Below, in pieces: positions 43,910 to 52,265 of a DNA stretch of 64,000 bases. The number at the start of each line of letters is the position of its first letter. Position 1 is the stretch's first letter. The notes below the pieces were generated by a model that saw only the letters and a program-made list of their open reading frames with translations, did not search any database and was not told the origin of the DNA. The translations under genes were made by a program, and so were the position numbers. Source of the stretch: Brevibacillus_H sp049846925 (GTDB lineage: Bacteria > Bacillota > Bacilli > Brevibacillales > Brevibacillaceae); assembly GCF_049846925.1 (NCBI RefSeq), contig NZ_JBNCMT010000005.1, forward strand, positions 124,001 through 188,000, read 5' to 3'.

Positions 43910-43936
43910 TTAATATGGCGTGCATGAACAAGTCAA
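43910..43936 (-). promoter_or_regulatory. Candidate fabZ promoter
   Basis: Minus-strand TTGACT (complement 43931-43936), 15-bp spacer, TATTAA (complement 43910-43915), about 30 bp before the ATG. The -35 is good; the -10 and spacing are weak. Confidence 0.4.
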
Positions 43937-44008
43937 CTTCAACTTACCCTATAGATAATTCCTATTCCTATCACTCACAAAAGAGCGGGAACGGGATTAA
44001 GATATAGG

Positions 44009-44033
44009 AGCACTTCTGTTTGAGAAGTGCTCT
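44009..44033. terminator. Hairpin after the phosphatidyltransferase gene
   Basis: Perfect 10-bp arms (44009-44018 and 44024-44033) with a 5-nt loop, about 23 bp past the stop. The following minus-strand tract is only moderately T-rich. Confidence 0.65.
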
Positions 44034-44055
44034 TCCCTATTCATTATCTGGACTT

Positions 44056-44592
44056 TTACACTTCTTTTTGATCGAGAACCCTGTTTAGCAGGCGAACTTT
44101 GACCAGATAAATGGCACTCGTCACGAACGAAAAGGCGATTACCACCCAAAGTGCTGTTTCTCCATTTGGATACTGGAACATGATCAGCGTGAAGACGATG
44201 TAAAACAAGACTGTCGTCAATTTGCCGAATGCATTTGCTGGAACCGTTTTCTTGCCACGAAAGTGAAAAAATGCAGATGTTACAATCATACCCACATCAC
44301 GAACAAAAAAGAATAAGAGCGCCCATAAACTGATGCGTTCAGTGATAAAAAATGAAGTGATCACGGTGAGCATCATTAATTTGTCTGCCAAGGGATCCAT
44401 CATTTTTCCGAATTCTGTTACCAACTTGTATTTTCGTGCGATATATCCATCGACGATGTCAGTGATTCCAGCGAGTATCAAAATGAAGAAAGAAATCTCT
44501 ACATGATAAGGGAATGGTGAAAAGAATATATACAGGTAGATCGGGATTAACATGATGCGAAAGACAGTTAGCGAATTCGGTATATTCACCAT
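44056..44592 (-). CDS. CDP-alcohol phosphatidyltransferase (PgsA-like)
   Basis: A 178-residue membrane enzyme with the CDP-alcohol phosphatidyltransferase signature D-G-x2-A-R-x8-G-x3-D-x3-D, seen as DIVDGYIARKYKLVTEFGKMMDPLADK (residues about 46-72), and four to five helices. The probable reaction is CDP-diacylglycerol plus glycerol-3-phosphate to phosphatidylglycerol phosphate. Paralogs exist in Bacillales, so whether this is the essential PgsA is not clear. Confidence 0.85.
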   Translation of the reverse strand: MVNIPNSLTVFRIMLIPIYLYIFFSPFPYHVEISFFILILAGITDIVDGYIARKYKLVTEFGKMMDPLADKLMMLTVITSFFITERISLWALLFFFVRDVGMIVTSAFFHFRGKKTVPANAFGKLTTVLFYIVFTLIMFQYPNGETALWVVIAFSFVTSAIYLVKVRLLNRVLDQKEV

Positions 44593-44694
44593 TTATCCCT
44601 CCATCTAATTCTGCCGAAAAAGACTGCTTTTTGTATTATACTCTCTAGTTTCCAAAAGCATCAACAAGATTTAACTAAAGTTGGAAAAAGAAAA

Positions 44695-44720
44695 GAGCCC
44701 CTTTGGAACCAAAAGAGCTC
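44695..44720 (-). terminator. Terminator after the EpuA-like gene
   Basis: Twelve-base arms (44695-44706 and 44709-44720) with two mismatches, followed on the minus strand by TTTTC. It probably ends the mbl-flhO-flhP-epuA transcript. Confidence 0.6.
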
Positions 44721-44736
44721 AGGAATGTTCATTTCA

Positions 44737-44982
44737 TTATTTGCCGGTGAATATCAGATCATACATGTGCTTGTAGGTTTGGACGCTAAAAATCTCAGAA
44801 ACAGGCTGCTTCCCTAGCACACTGTATCCAATCGCCAACCCTACAGTAAGTGATGCGAACAGAAGAAAAGGAATCAACAATAGCTTGGCTACCGTGATCA
44901 TCCAAGGCTTGCCGCCGCCCTTAAAAGAATGCTGTTCTTCTTCCTCCTGAGAAGAGAAACTACGCCCTTCTACCTGGTCCAT
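44737..44982 (-). CDS. Small membrane protein, EpuA-like
   Basis: An 81-residue protein with an acidic cytoplasmic start (DQVEGRSFSSQEEEEQ) and one membrane helix (about 30-52). The GKPWMITVAKLLLIPFLLFASLTVGLAIGYSVLG segment matches the EpuA family, which databases often misname as an RNA polymerase beta subunit. Its function is unknown. RBS GGAGGAG is about 7 bp before ATG 44982. It follows flhP after 25 bp. Confidence 0.7.
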   Translation of the reverse strand: MDQVEGRSFSSQEEEEQHSFKGGGKPWMITVAKLLLIPFLLFASLTVGLAIGYSVLGKQPVSEIFSVQTYKHMYDLIFTGK

Positions 44983-45007
44983 GAGAGTCTCCTCCGTCTA
45001 TCCGTAA

Positions 45008-45883
45008 TTAACTACTGCGAATGGAATTGGCAATTCCCATCATCTGATCAGCAATCCCAACAGCCCGTGAGTTAAGCTGGAATGCCCGTTGAATCACAAC
45101 CAACTGGGACATTTCATCCTGCAAACTCACGTTGGACATTTCCAAGGCTCCCTGGCGAATCGTAGGGGGAGTCTTGTTAAAGTTGTATTCAGGACGATTC
45201 GGGTCATTTAATACGCTGAACACATTCCCTGGGTTGGTTTCTCCTTCTGGAAGCTCTAAGAGAAATTCATTATTCCCTGCTTGAACAAACTTGTCAGCGT
45301 TTGGCACTTCCCATAGTGGAATGCGCAACCCGCTGTCACGATCTCCATCAAGTGAAATACTTCCATCCGGCTCGATCTTGAACTTCTGGTCTTTTGGAAT
45401 CTCGATCGCAATCCCACGGTCATCTACCAGTACATCTCCTGAAGCAGTGACTAAATTATAAAAAGCCTCTGGGTCCGCTTCCGAATTCGTTAGACGGAAA
45501 GCACCATCTCTTGTCAATCGGTACTCTTCTTTCTGGAGAATTCCATTGTTATCCAGAATACGATGACTCACCATAAAAAAGCCATCTCCTTCGATCATCA
45601 GATCAGAAGGGATTTCAGTAATTTTAGCTGACCCTTGAGCCATATCAAGTTTTGTGTGGCCAAGCTTTACACCACTACCGATCCGCAACCCTTCGGCAGT
45701 TGTACGGCGCTGTGCATCCGTATATGGTTGTTCTTTCATTCGATCAGACAACAACTCAGAAAACGTAACACTTTTGCGCTTGTACCCATACGTATCGATG
45801 TTAGCCATGTTGTTGGAGGTATTGTCAATCGCTTGCTGCATGGTTCGTAGTGCTGACCTGGAAATATTCAGTGATTGTATCAA
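45008..45883 (-). CDS. flhP: Flagellar hook-basal body protein FlhP
   Basis: A 291-residue rod/hook-family protein with the N-terminal SALRTMQQAIDNTSNNMANIDTYGYKR motif of flagellar basal-body rod proteins and a C-terminal LQDEMSQLVVIQRAFQLNSRAVG helix. Together with flhO it resembles the FlgG/FlgF-type distal rod proteins of Bacillus. It starts at TTG 45883 with AAGGAGAGGG upstream and follows flhO after 15 bp. Confidence 0.9.
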   Translation of the reverse strand: MIQSLNISRSALRTMQQAIDNTSNNMANIDTYGYKRKSVTFSELLSDRMKEQPYTDAQRRTTAEGLRIGSGVKLGHTKLDMAQGSAKITEIPSDLMIEGDGFFMVSHRILDNNGILQKEEYRLTRDGAFRLTNSEADPEAFYNLVTASGDVLVDDRGIAIEIPKDQKFKIEPDGSISLDGDRDSGLRIPLWEVPNADKFVQAGNNEFLLELPEGETNPGNVFSVLNDPNRPEYNFNKTPPTIRQGALEMSNVSLQDEMSQLVVIQRAFQLNSRAVGIADQMMGIANSIRSS

Positions 45884-45898
45884 TTAGTCCCTCTCCTT

Positions 45899-46879
45899 CT
45901 AGCCACCGACACGGCCAATTTCATTTACAGCTTTACCAAGAGTTTGGTCAATCGTTGAGATGACACGCTGGTTTGCTTCATAGGCACGAACTACGCTCAT
46001 CATGTCTGTCATGGTTTTGGATGGATCAATATTGGCTCTCTCTACCCAGCCCTGACGAACGGCAAAGAATCCATTGTACTCTGGGTTGTCATCCACATTC
46101 GGCGGTACGTCTTGTCCGCCATAACGATACAGGTTGTTCCCTTCCCGGACGAGCTCGTACGGATTAGCAATTACTTTGAGTCCTACTCGAGCAGGCTCGC
46201 CATTCAAATATGCCAATTGAATAAGTGGTTCACCCTCTGTATCCGGGTCTGGAACGAAGATGGCACCGGTCTCTGTTATCTTCACCTTGTTGCCAAAGTT
46301 AACAGTTGATCCGTCACCACGAAAGTCTACATTATTTACTGAAATTGCAATTCCTCTGTCATCCAGCACGTTATAACCGTCTGAGGTAACCAGAAACCCT
46401 TCTGGATTCACCATAAAGCTACCGTTGCGTGTATATCGTATATCCGCTTGGTCGACTGGATTCACTGTGTCCTCCGCTTTGGCAACAGCAAAAAAGAGGC
46501 GTGGCTTTACTTCTTTACCATTTACAATGAGCGGATTATTCGGATCAACCGGTAAATTATCTGTTAACGCCAAGTCATATGGCTGTTTTGTCTCTTCAAT
46601 ATCACCCTGTGAAAAAATAGCTAGCGCTTCCGGCATGTACGCCCCTGTATGTAAACGACCGATTGGCACAGGTTGTCCCGGCATGGAAGGCCATCCCTGT
46701 ATATCCGGGCCTTCCTTATCACGAATTCGTGAAAGAAGCTGCTCAGGAAACGAACGAATAACTCCCTCGTCCTCTTTATAACCTGGAGTATTCACATTGG
46801 CTAGATTGTTAGCTAATGTTTCCTGACGGCGCTGCATGGCAAGCATGCCTGAAGCCGCAGTATACAAGCCTCTAATCAT
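45899..46879 (-). CDS. flhO: Flagellar hook-basal body protein FlhO
   Basis: A 326-residue FlgG-family protein: MIRGLYTAASGMLAMQRRQETLANNLANVNTPGYK at the N-terminus and MMSVVRAYEANQRVISTIDQTL near the C-terminus are the two helices that pack in the rod. It lies 68 bp after mbl in the mbl-flhO-flhP order known from B. subtilis. At 326 residues it is longer than typical FlgF/FlgG because of central insertions (about 60-120). Confidence 0.92.
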   Translation of the reverse strand: MIRGLYTAASGMLAMQRRQETLANNLANVNTPGYKEDEGVIRSFPEQLLSRIRDKEGPDIQGWPSMPGQPVPIGRLHTGAYMPEALAIFSQGDIEETKQPYDLALTDNLPVDPNNPLIVNGKEVKPRLFFAVAKAEDTVNPVDQADIRYTRNGSFMVNPEGFLVTSDGYNVLDDRGIAISVNNVDFRGDGSTVNFGNKVKITETGAIFVPDPDTEGEPLIQLAYLNGEPARVGLKVIANPYELVREGNNLYRYGGQDVPPNVDDNPEYNGFFAVRQGWVERANIDPSKTMTDMMSVVRAYEANQRVISTIDQTLGKAVNEIGRVGG

Positions 46880-46947
46880 TTAATTCGTCCCCCTTGCTCA
46901 ACTTTTTCTTTCAATCGGGTCGTGTCTTCTGACAAACCTATACTATA

Positions 46948-47964
46948 TTATCGGGCAAAGAACCTATTTTTTTTATAGCTAGGTACTTTATCAAGATATT
47001 CCAGCATCATTCCGGTACCTTTTGCAACACACATCATCGGATCTTCCGCTACGAGCACAGGAACTTTCAACTCTTCTGCCAGCAAATGATCGAAGCCGTG
47101 CAAGAGTGCTCCCCCACCTGTAATGAAGACCCCTTTATCAATAATATCGGCAGAAAGTTCTGGCGGTGTGCGTTCCAATACATTTTTGGAGGCTTGTACA
47201 ATTGCACTCGCAGACTCAGCCAGGGCTTCCTGGACTTCTGCGGAACGGATGGTAATGGTTTGTGGCAACCCCGTTACCATATCACGCCCGCGAATATCCA
47301 TCTCATCCTGGCGTTGGCCGAAAACAGTACCGATATTCACTTTAATATCCTCAGCGGTGCGCTCTCCAATTAACAATTTGTATTTGTTTTTTATGTAACG
47401 CATAATGGCAAGATCAAATTTATCGCCTGCAATTTTAATGGAAGAAGACGTAACGATATCCCCCATGGAGAGAACAGCTACGTCAGTTGTCCCACCGCCA
47501 ATATCCACTACCATATTGCCTGATGGTTGGAATATATCAAGTCCCGCACCAACAGCAGCAACTTTCGGTTCTTCTTCAATGTATACTTCACGAGCTCCGC
47601 CGCTGCGCTCAGCCGCTTCACGGATCGCTTTTTGCTCAACAGATGTAATATTCGTAGGGCAGCAAATCAAGATGCGCGGACGGGCAAACAAGCTTTTTCC
47701 GCCAATTTTGATCAGGAAGTGTTTTAACATTGCTTCTGTAATTTCGAAATCTGCGATAACCCCATCACGCAGGGGACGAATGGCCACAATATTCCCTGGT
47801 GTCCGCCCAACCATGCGATGGGCCTCATGTCCAACTGCCAACACCTTTTTGCTGTGATTATCTATTGCTACTACCGACGGTTCGTCGAGAACAATACCTT
47901 TCCCTTTCACATAAATCAACACATTGGCCGTACCCAAGTCGATACCGATATCTTTACTAAACAT
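46948..47964 (-). CDS. mbl: MreB-like cell-shape actin Mbl
   Basis: A 338-residue actin homolog. Phosphate-1 motif DIGIDLGTANVLIY (residues 5-18), connect-1 and phosphate-2 MVVDIGGGTTDVAVLS (about 158-173), and adenosine motif GVFITGGGALLHG (about 285-297). It organises lateral wall synthesis. Its place next to spoIIID and upstream of flhO identifies it as Mbl and not MreB or MreBH. RBS GGGAGG precedes ATG 47964. Confidence 0.95.
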   Translation of the reverse strand: MFSKDIGIDLGTANVLIYVKGKGIVLDEPSVVAIDNHSKKVLAVGHEAHRMVGRTPGNIVAIRPLRDGVIADFEITEAMLKHFLIKIGGKSLFARPRILICCPTNITSVEQKAIREAAERSGGAREVYIEEEPKVAAVGAGLDIFQPSGNMVVDIGGGTTDVAVLSMGDIVTSSSIKIAGDKFDLAIMRYIKNKYKLLIGERTAEDIKVNIGTVFGQRQDEMDIRGRDMVTGLPQTITIRSAEVQEALAESASAIVQASKNVLERTPPELSADIIDKGVFITGGGALLHGFDHLLAEELKVPVLVAEDPMMCVAKGTGMMLEYLDKVPSYKKNRFFAR

Positions 47965-48132
47965 AAGGGCCTCCCTGTACCATTAACATTGCTACATCTA
48001 ATAATAGGTTTTTATTCGAGCGAGGACAAGGAATTCCTTCATGAATCGACAGGATTTTCGTGGAAAACGTCTCAACGTTTTTCATAAAAACTGGATGAGG
48101 CCGTTCTTATGCATAAATCGGTCATGACAGTC

Positions 48133-48417
48133 CTATACACTTTCTTCCTGTTCAATTCTGACTTTTTTGTTCTTGCGTTTGTATTTGATTTTCGTCGCTT
48201 CTCCTCCCCGTAAATGTCGAATGGCTTTGTGATATTCGAGAATCTCCTTTACCTGGTTTGCCAGCTCCGGATTAATCTCGGGCAATCGCTCGGTTAGATC
48301 CTTGTGCACCGTACTTTTGGAAACACCGAACTCTTTGGCGATCATGCGAACCGTATTTCTGGTTTCAACAATGTATCTACCTATCTTTATGGTTCGCTCT
48401 TTGATGTAATCGTGCAC
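48133..48417 (-). CDS. spoIIID: Sporulation transcription regulator SpoIIID
   Basis: A 94-residue DNA-binding protein almost identical in pattern to Bacillus SpoIIID: MHDYIKERTIKIGRYIVETRNTVRMIAKEFGVSKSTVHKDL forms the helix-turn-helix and RHLRGGEATKIKYKRKNKK the basic tail. It activates and represses SigE-dependent mother-cell genes. It starts at GTG 48417 (GGGAGG, 8 bp). A SigE-type promoter lies upstream (separate entry). Confidence 0.96.
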   Translation of the reverse strand: MHDYIKERTIKIGRYIVETRNTVRMIAKEFGVSKSTVHKDLTERLPEINPELANQVKEILEYHKAIRHLRGGEATKIKYKRKNKKVRIEQEESV

Positions 48418-48451
48418 ACCCCTCGCCTCCCTTATCGGAATTGTCTGTTAC

Positions 48452-48480
48452 AATATATGGGTAGGGAAGGACACATATTC
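48452..48480 (-). promoter_or_regulatory. SigE-type promoter of spoIIID
   Basis: Minus-strand GAATATG (complement 48474-48480), 14 bp, then CATATATT (complement 48452-48459), about 30-40 bp before the start codon. Both boxes resemble the SigE consensus, as expected for spoIIID. Confidence 0.65.
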
Positions 48481-48599
48481 TACGTTTCCAAGCCTGACAA
48501 GCAGTGAACTTCACAACTTTTTTTGGAAGGCGTGTACAACTAGCTTTAGAATCAGGAATTGCCTCGAGAAAAACCTGAAATATTCCTTAAAAAATAAAT

Positions 48600-48631
48600 A
48601 AAAGCACCTGCCAAGAGTGACAGGTGCTTTT
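48600..48631 (-). terminator. Terminator after spoIIQ
   Basis: Eleven-base perfect arms (48600-48610 and 48621-48631) with a 10-nt loop, followed on the minus strand by TATTTATTTTTT. It isolates spoIIQ from spoIIID. Confidence 0.88.
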
Positions 48632-48637
48632 CGAACT

Positions 48638-49372
48638 TTATCGAGTTTGCGTCTCTTCTGTATTGAGATATTGCATTGGATTAACCGGTTCATTGTCTAC
48701 ACGTACCTCGAAGTGCAAGTGTGCTCCTGCATCCTTCTCAAATACGTTGCGTCCGGCTGTTCCGATTTTTTGGTCTTTGGTGACCTCGTCGCCAACTTTC
48801 ACTGCAACTTTTTCCAGGCTTTGATATACCGTGACCATTTTGTCTGCATGTTCAATCTCAACAAGGTTACCAACAAGCGGATCATTCTCCACTTTCACGA
48901 CTTTACCAGGCAATGCAGCAGTTACATCGAAAACTTTGCCATCTGTCGATTTGATGTCGATACCGGTATGCGGAATGAAAGACTCATCGTATTTGACGAG
49001 GGCAGCAGCCTGATTTTCCTTGCTTTCCTGATCGTCAAAGAAGCTCATTCCCAATTCATACTTTACACCTTGAGCAATTGGCCAGTTGAGCGGTTCCGCT
49101 GTATTACTCACTGGAACTGCCTCTTCGTTCGTCTCCGTTACCGCTGGTTGCTCAGTTGCCGTTTTGTCGGTTTGGGAGATTCCGTTGAGAAGCTGAGCCT
49201 TGTCAATCATTTGGTTCGTAGCATTTCCTTGGTACCACATCACAATAGCTAGAATGATTGCTGCCGAGCCGATGTAGATTGCGGGAAAAGCCCACTTCTT
49301 GCTTACGAAGGTTTTCCATGCAGATTGTTTCTTGAAAGGAATTGGTTGATTTGGATTTTTTTGATCTTCCAT
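48638..49372 (-). CDS. spoIIQ: Forespore engulfment protein SpoIIQ (LytM/M23 domain)
   Basis: A 244-residue protein: cytoplasmic start, one membrane helix (about 29-46), acidic linker, LytM domain (about 105-235). It works in the forespore membrane with SpoIIIAH to form the intercellular channel. Zinc-ligand residues appear intact: His135 and Asp139 in PHTGIDIK, and His218/His220 in AHLHFEV. The usual active-site His of the Y-x-H-L segment is replaced (VYQSLEK, 183-188). It lies between spoIID and spoIIID, with a SigF-type promoter upstream. Confidence 0.92.
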   Translation of the reverse strand: MEDQKNPNQPIPFKKQSAWKTFVSKKWAFPAIYIGSAAIILAIVMWYQGNATNQMIDKAQLLNGISQTDKTATEQPAVTETNEEAVPVSNTAEPLNWPIAQGVKYELGMSFFDDQESKENQAAALVKYDESFIPHTGIDIKSTDGKVFDVTAALPGKVVKVENDPLVGNLVEIEHADKMVTVYQSLEKVAVKVGDEVTKDQKIGTAGRNVFEKDAGAHLHFEVRVDNEPVNPMQYLNTEETQTR

Positions 49373-49393
49373 TTAATTATCACCTCATCCCTC

Positions 49394-49421
49394 AGTATCG
49401 CCAGAATTGTGACGTATAAAC
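49394..49421 (-). promoter_or_regulatory. SigF/SigG-type promoter of spoIIQ
   Basis: Minus-strand GTTTA (complement 49417-49421), 14 bp, then GGCGATACT (complement 49394-49402), which fits GGNRANANT fully. It is about 22-50 bp before ATG 49372, as expected for a SigF-dependent gene. Confidence 0.7.
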
Positions 49422-49459
49422 CTGAGAAACTAGGGAAAATTAAAAAAATTGCAGTTTTC

Positions 49460-50458
49460 TTATCCTCTGAGCATTTTTTGATAGTTTTGCAGAGTTACCC
49501 CTTGATAGAAATACTTTACGATCTGTTCTGCATTCTTTCCGCTTTTCGCCATTCCATTGGCTCCCCATTGGCTCATTCCTACTCCGTGACCGTAGCCTCT
49601 CATCGTGATCCATATCGTATTTCCCTGACGCTGCATTGTGAAGGAAGTAGAGTTAAGACCCAATCGCTCCCTTATTTCACGCCCCGAGAATTCTTTCGCA
49701 CCAATGCGAATTTTGCCAATCCGATTTCCTGTTGTTCGCTCCACAATAGTGAACCAACGACCATTTGAACTAACGGTCTGATCCAGTTGAATCCCTAGTT
49801 TTTGTTCAAATTCATCTAGCTGAATCGACTTCTGTTCCTCGAAACGGGGTGATTCTCTATCCCAAGGGCTTGCTACACTTTTCAGGTAGGGAATGGACTT
49901 TTCCCAGTATTCTTCCGCATTCTCAGTAAAGCCGTTGCTTGTGGAAAAAAAAGTGGCATCAATGGGTTCTCCATTGTAGGTTAATACCATGCCAGAGGTT
50001 TCTTTTACTGCTTGAACAATTCGCTGTTTCTTCCATTCATACAAAGTACCCCACCGCTTTTTCCGTTCTGCATCATCGAGATACGCCTGATGCTTCACTG
50101 TATCCTCTACTTGTGCTCCTTTGGGTGCATCTCCAAACGAACCTTCTCTCAATCTCCGCACAATGTACGTTCGAGCAGCCAACGCTTGTGCCTTTAACGC
50201 CTCCATCTCAAACTCTGCTGGCATCTCCGCTGATACTACGCCTTCGATATATGTTTCTAATGGTATGGACTCGATTTTTTTGGTAGCTGTCCGGTACACC
50301 TTTACCATCACTTGCTGTGAGGCAGGCGTAACCGTAGAATCGGGAAGACGAGTGACAGGTGGTGTGGCAACAGGAGAATAGTAATACACGAGGGAGGCTG
50401 GGACAATCACAAGAAGAAGGGGAAGTACGACCAGTAGAAAAACGATGTGGCGCTTCAT
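49460..50458 (-). CDS. spoIID: Stage II sporulation protein D, peptidoglycan lytic transglycosylase
   Basis: A 332-residue membrane-anchored enzyme (helix about 5-27). The SpoIID domain starts at LETYIEGVVSAEMPAEFEMEALKAQALAARTYI, whose Glu (AEMP) is the catalytic residue in the family; QWGANGMAKSGKNAEQIVKYFYQGV closes the domain. It removes peptidoglycan stem-denuded strands during engulfment. Its RBS AGGAGG is inside an inverted repeat (separate entry). It lies downstream of the aminotransferase gene, not directly after murA as in B. subtilis. Confidence 0.95.
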   Translation of the reverse strand: MKRHIVFLLVVLPLLLVIVPASLVYYYSPVATPPVTRLPDSTVTPASQQVMVKVYRTATKKIESIPLETYIEGVVSAEMPAEFEMEALKAQALAARTYIVRRLREGSFGDAPKGAQVEDTVKHQAYLDDAERKKRWGTLYEWKKQRIVQAVKETSGMVLTYNGEPIDATFFSTSNGFTENAEEYWEKSIPYLKSVASPWDRESPRFEEQKSIQLDEFEQKLGIQLDQTVSSNGRWFTIVERTTGNRIGKIRIGAKEFSGREIRERLGLNSTSFTMQRQGNTIWITMRGYGHGVGMSQWGANGMAKSGKNAEQIVKYFYQGVTLQNYQKMLRG

Positions 50459-50466
50459 AAAAAATC

Positions 50467-50526
50467 ATCCTCCTAAACGTACTGGACAAACTGACCATTA
50501 CAGTCTATGTCGAGGTTTAGGAGGAT
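50467..50526 (-). promoter_or_regulatory. Stem-loop covering the spoIID ribosome binding site
   Basis: Perfect 12-bp inverted repeat (50467-50478 and 50515-50526) with two further short stems inside the 36-nt loop. In any transcript arriving from upstream the spoIID Shine-Dalgarno sequence is in the 3' arm and would be paired. The minus strand continues GATTTTTT. It can be a terminator for the aminotransferase operon, a translational lock on spoIID, or both. Confidence 0.7.
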
Positions 50527-50536
50527 AGAACGTGAC
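50502..50536 (-). promoter_or_regulatory. Possible SigE promoter of spoIID
   Basis: CATAGACT on the minus strand (complement 50502-50509) matches the SigE -10 consensus except for one base and lies within the hairpin loop. The only -35-like word, GTCACGTT (complement 50529-50536), is 19 bp away, too far, so this is tentative. Confidence 0.3.
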
Positions 50537-50542
50537 AAGAGA

Positions 50543-51730
50543 TTACGAGAGTACCTTGAGTTTCGATACCATACGGTCAATTCTTTCCATTGCTTTATCT
50601 AGTTGTTCTAGTGAAGTTGCATACGAGCAACGAATATGTCCATGCCCACTCTCACCAAATACTTCTCCAGGGACAACAGCCACTTTTTCTTCCAGTAGCA
50701 ATCGCTCAGCAAACTCATTGGACAACAGACCCGTTGATTGAATCGAAGGGAACGCATAAAAAGCACCCTCTGGTTCGTGGCAGGATAATCCGATTTGACG
50801 GAAAGAATCAACGACAAAATTGCGGCGTTGCTTGTAGCTCTCTACCATGCGGTCTACATCATCCTGACCAAAACGAAGTGCCTCCAGTGCCGCCATTTGG
50901 GCCATTACCGGAGCGCAAAGCATCGTGTACTGATGAATTTTGAGCATGCCACTCAATAGATCAGGCGGTGCACACACATAACCAAGTCTCCAACCAGTCA
51001 TTGCATACGCTTTGGAAAATCCAGAGATCATAATAGTTCTGTCTTTCATACCTGGAATCGATGCAATGCTTTGATGAAGGCTGCCATAGGTCAATTCAGC
51101 ATAAATTTCGTCAGAGAGAACCATCAGATCATATTTATTGATGATCGGAATCAATTGCTGCCACTCATCGTGATTCATCGTACTTCCGGTCGGGTTATTC
51201 GGATAACAGAAAATAATCGCCTTGGTTTTGCTTGTAATATTCGCTTCCAGTTCTTCTGCCGTGAGTTTGAAATTGTTTTCAACAGAAGTCCGAATAAAAA
51301 CAGGGACGCCTCCTGCCAGACGAACAATCGGCTCATAGGAAACGTAGCAAGGCTCTACAATCAGTACTTCATCTCCAGGATCGAGCACAGCTCGAAGCCC
51401 GATATCAATCGCTTCACTGGCCCCAACCGTAACCAAGACTTCCGTTTCCGGATGGTATGAAAGAGAAAAACGATTCTCCAAATAGCGGCAAATCTCTCGG
51501 CGCAGCTCAATCATTCCCGCATTGGATGTATAGGCGGTATATCCTCGCTCAAGGGATGAGATACAAGCTTCTCTTGCCCTCCACGGCGTTACAAAGTCAG
51601 GTTCGCCAACCCCCAAGGAAATAACGCCTTCCATGGATGCTGCCAGGTCAAAAAAACGTCTGATTCCTGACGGCTTGAGGGATGCAACGGTCTGGGATAG
51701 TCTCGTTTTGGTTTGTAATTGCTCACTCAT
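50543..51730 (-). CDS. Class I/II PLP aminotransferase (PatA/YugH-like)
   Basis: A 395-residue fold-type-I aminotransferase: VISLGVGEPDFVTPWRAREA (N-terminal substrate region), YPNNPTGSTM, the PLP lysine in SGFSKAYAMTGWRLGY (about 232-247) and the C-terminal Arg in HIRCSYA. It groups with aspartate/aromatic aminotransferases. It is translationally coupled to the Lrp-type regulator (ATGA overlap), an arrangement known as yugH-yugG in B. subtilis, where it is not next to murA. The amino donor is not predictable. Confidence 0.88.
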   Translation of the reverse strand: MSEQLQTKTRLSQTVASLKPSGIRRFFDLAASMEGVISLGVGEPDFVTPWRAREACISSLERGYTAYTSNAGMIELRREICRYLENRFSLSYHPETEVLVTVGASEAIDIGLRAVLDPGDEVLIVEPCYVSYEPIVRLAGGVPVFIRTSVENNFKLTAEELEANITSKTKAIIFCYPNNPTGSTMNHDEWQQLIPIINKYDLMVLSDEIYAELTYGSLHQSIASIPGMKDRTIMISGFSKAYAMTGWRLGYVCAPPDLLSGMLKIHQYTMLCAPVMAQMAALEALRFGQDDVDRMVESYKQRRNFVVDSFRQIGLSCHEPEGAFYAFPSIQSTGLLSNEFAERLLLEEKVAVVPGEVFGESGHGHIRCSYATSLEQLDKAMERIDRMVSKLKVLS

Positions 51731-52227
51731 GGGGTAACCACCATTCTACGGTCATCGTCTCGTTCTTCCAGGATAATACCGTCATGTTTGTATCGTTTCA
51801 GGATAAAAGATGTCGCTGTTGAAACCACAGAATCAAGCGTGGCCAGCTTCTGAGAGACAAAATTCGCAACTTCACGCATGGTTTTTCCCTCCAGAATGAC
51901 AGAGAGATCATAGCTTGCACCCGACATCAGGTAAACTGCTTTCACCTCTGGGAATCGGCTGATGCGTTCTGCTACCTCATCAAAGCCTACTTCTCGTTTG
52001 GGAGTAACTTTTACGTCGATCATTGCTGTTACATAGGGGTCATCTTCAACCTTCTCCCAGTTAATCAATGCAGGATACTTCACAATTACCTTTTCATCTG
52101 TCAGTTGTCTGATCGTGCGCTCAACTTCTTCTGGTGAAACAGCTAGTAATTTGCTTAGCTGATCAGACATGAGCTTGCTGTTCTCTTCAAGTAGACGCAA
52201 TAACTCTCGTTGCTTCTGCTTTTCCAT
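51727..52227 (-). CDS. Lrp/AsnC-family transcription regulator (YugG-like)
   Basis: About 166 residues: N-terminal winged helix-turn-helix (LLEENSKLMSDQLSKLLAVSPEEVERTIRQL) and C-terminal RAM domain (VTAMIDVKVTPKREVGFDEVAERI, AVYLMSGASYDLSVILEG). It probably senses an amino acid and regulates its own operon. The start is ATG 52227, with GGATGGAGTGG just upstream; an earlier ATG at 52254 sits about 6 bp from the predicted transcription start and lacks an RBS. It overlaps the aminotransferase by 4 bp. Confidence 0.88.
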   Translation of the reverse strand: MEKQKQRELLRLLEENSKLMSDQLSKLLAVSPEEVERTIRQLTDEKVIVKYPALINWEKVEDDPYVTAMIDVKVTPKREVGFDEVAERISRFPEVKAVYLMSGASYDLSVILEGKTMREVANFVSQKLATLDSVVSTATSFILKRYKHDGIILEERDDDRRMVVTP

Positions 52228-52265
52228 TGTTCCACTCCATCCTTGTTTAAGCATTTTTAACCATA

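Noticed and set aside
48068..48085. AAAACGT/ACGTTTT hairpin between mbl and spoIIID as a terminator
   Set aside because: The stem is short, largely self-palindromic, and no T-tract follows on the coding strand.
48617..49252. 211-codon plus-strand frame opposite spoIIQ
   Set aside because: Antisense shadow without RBS or recognisable motifs; spoIIQ is certain.
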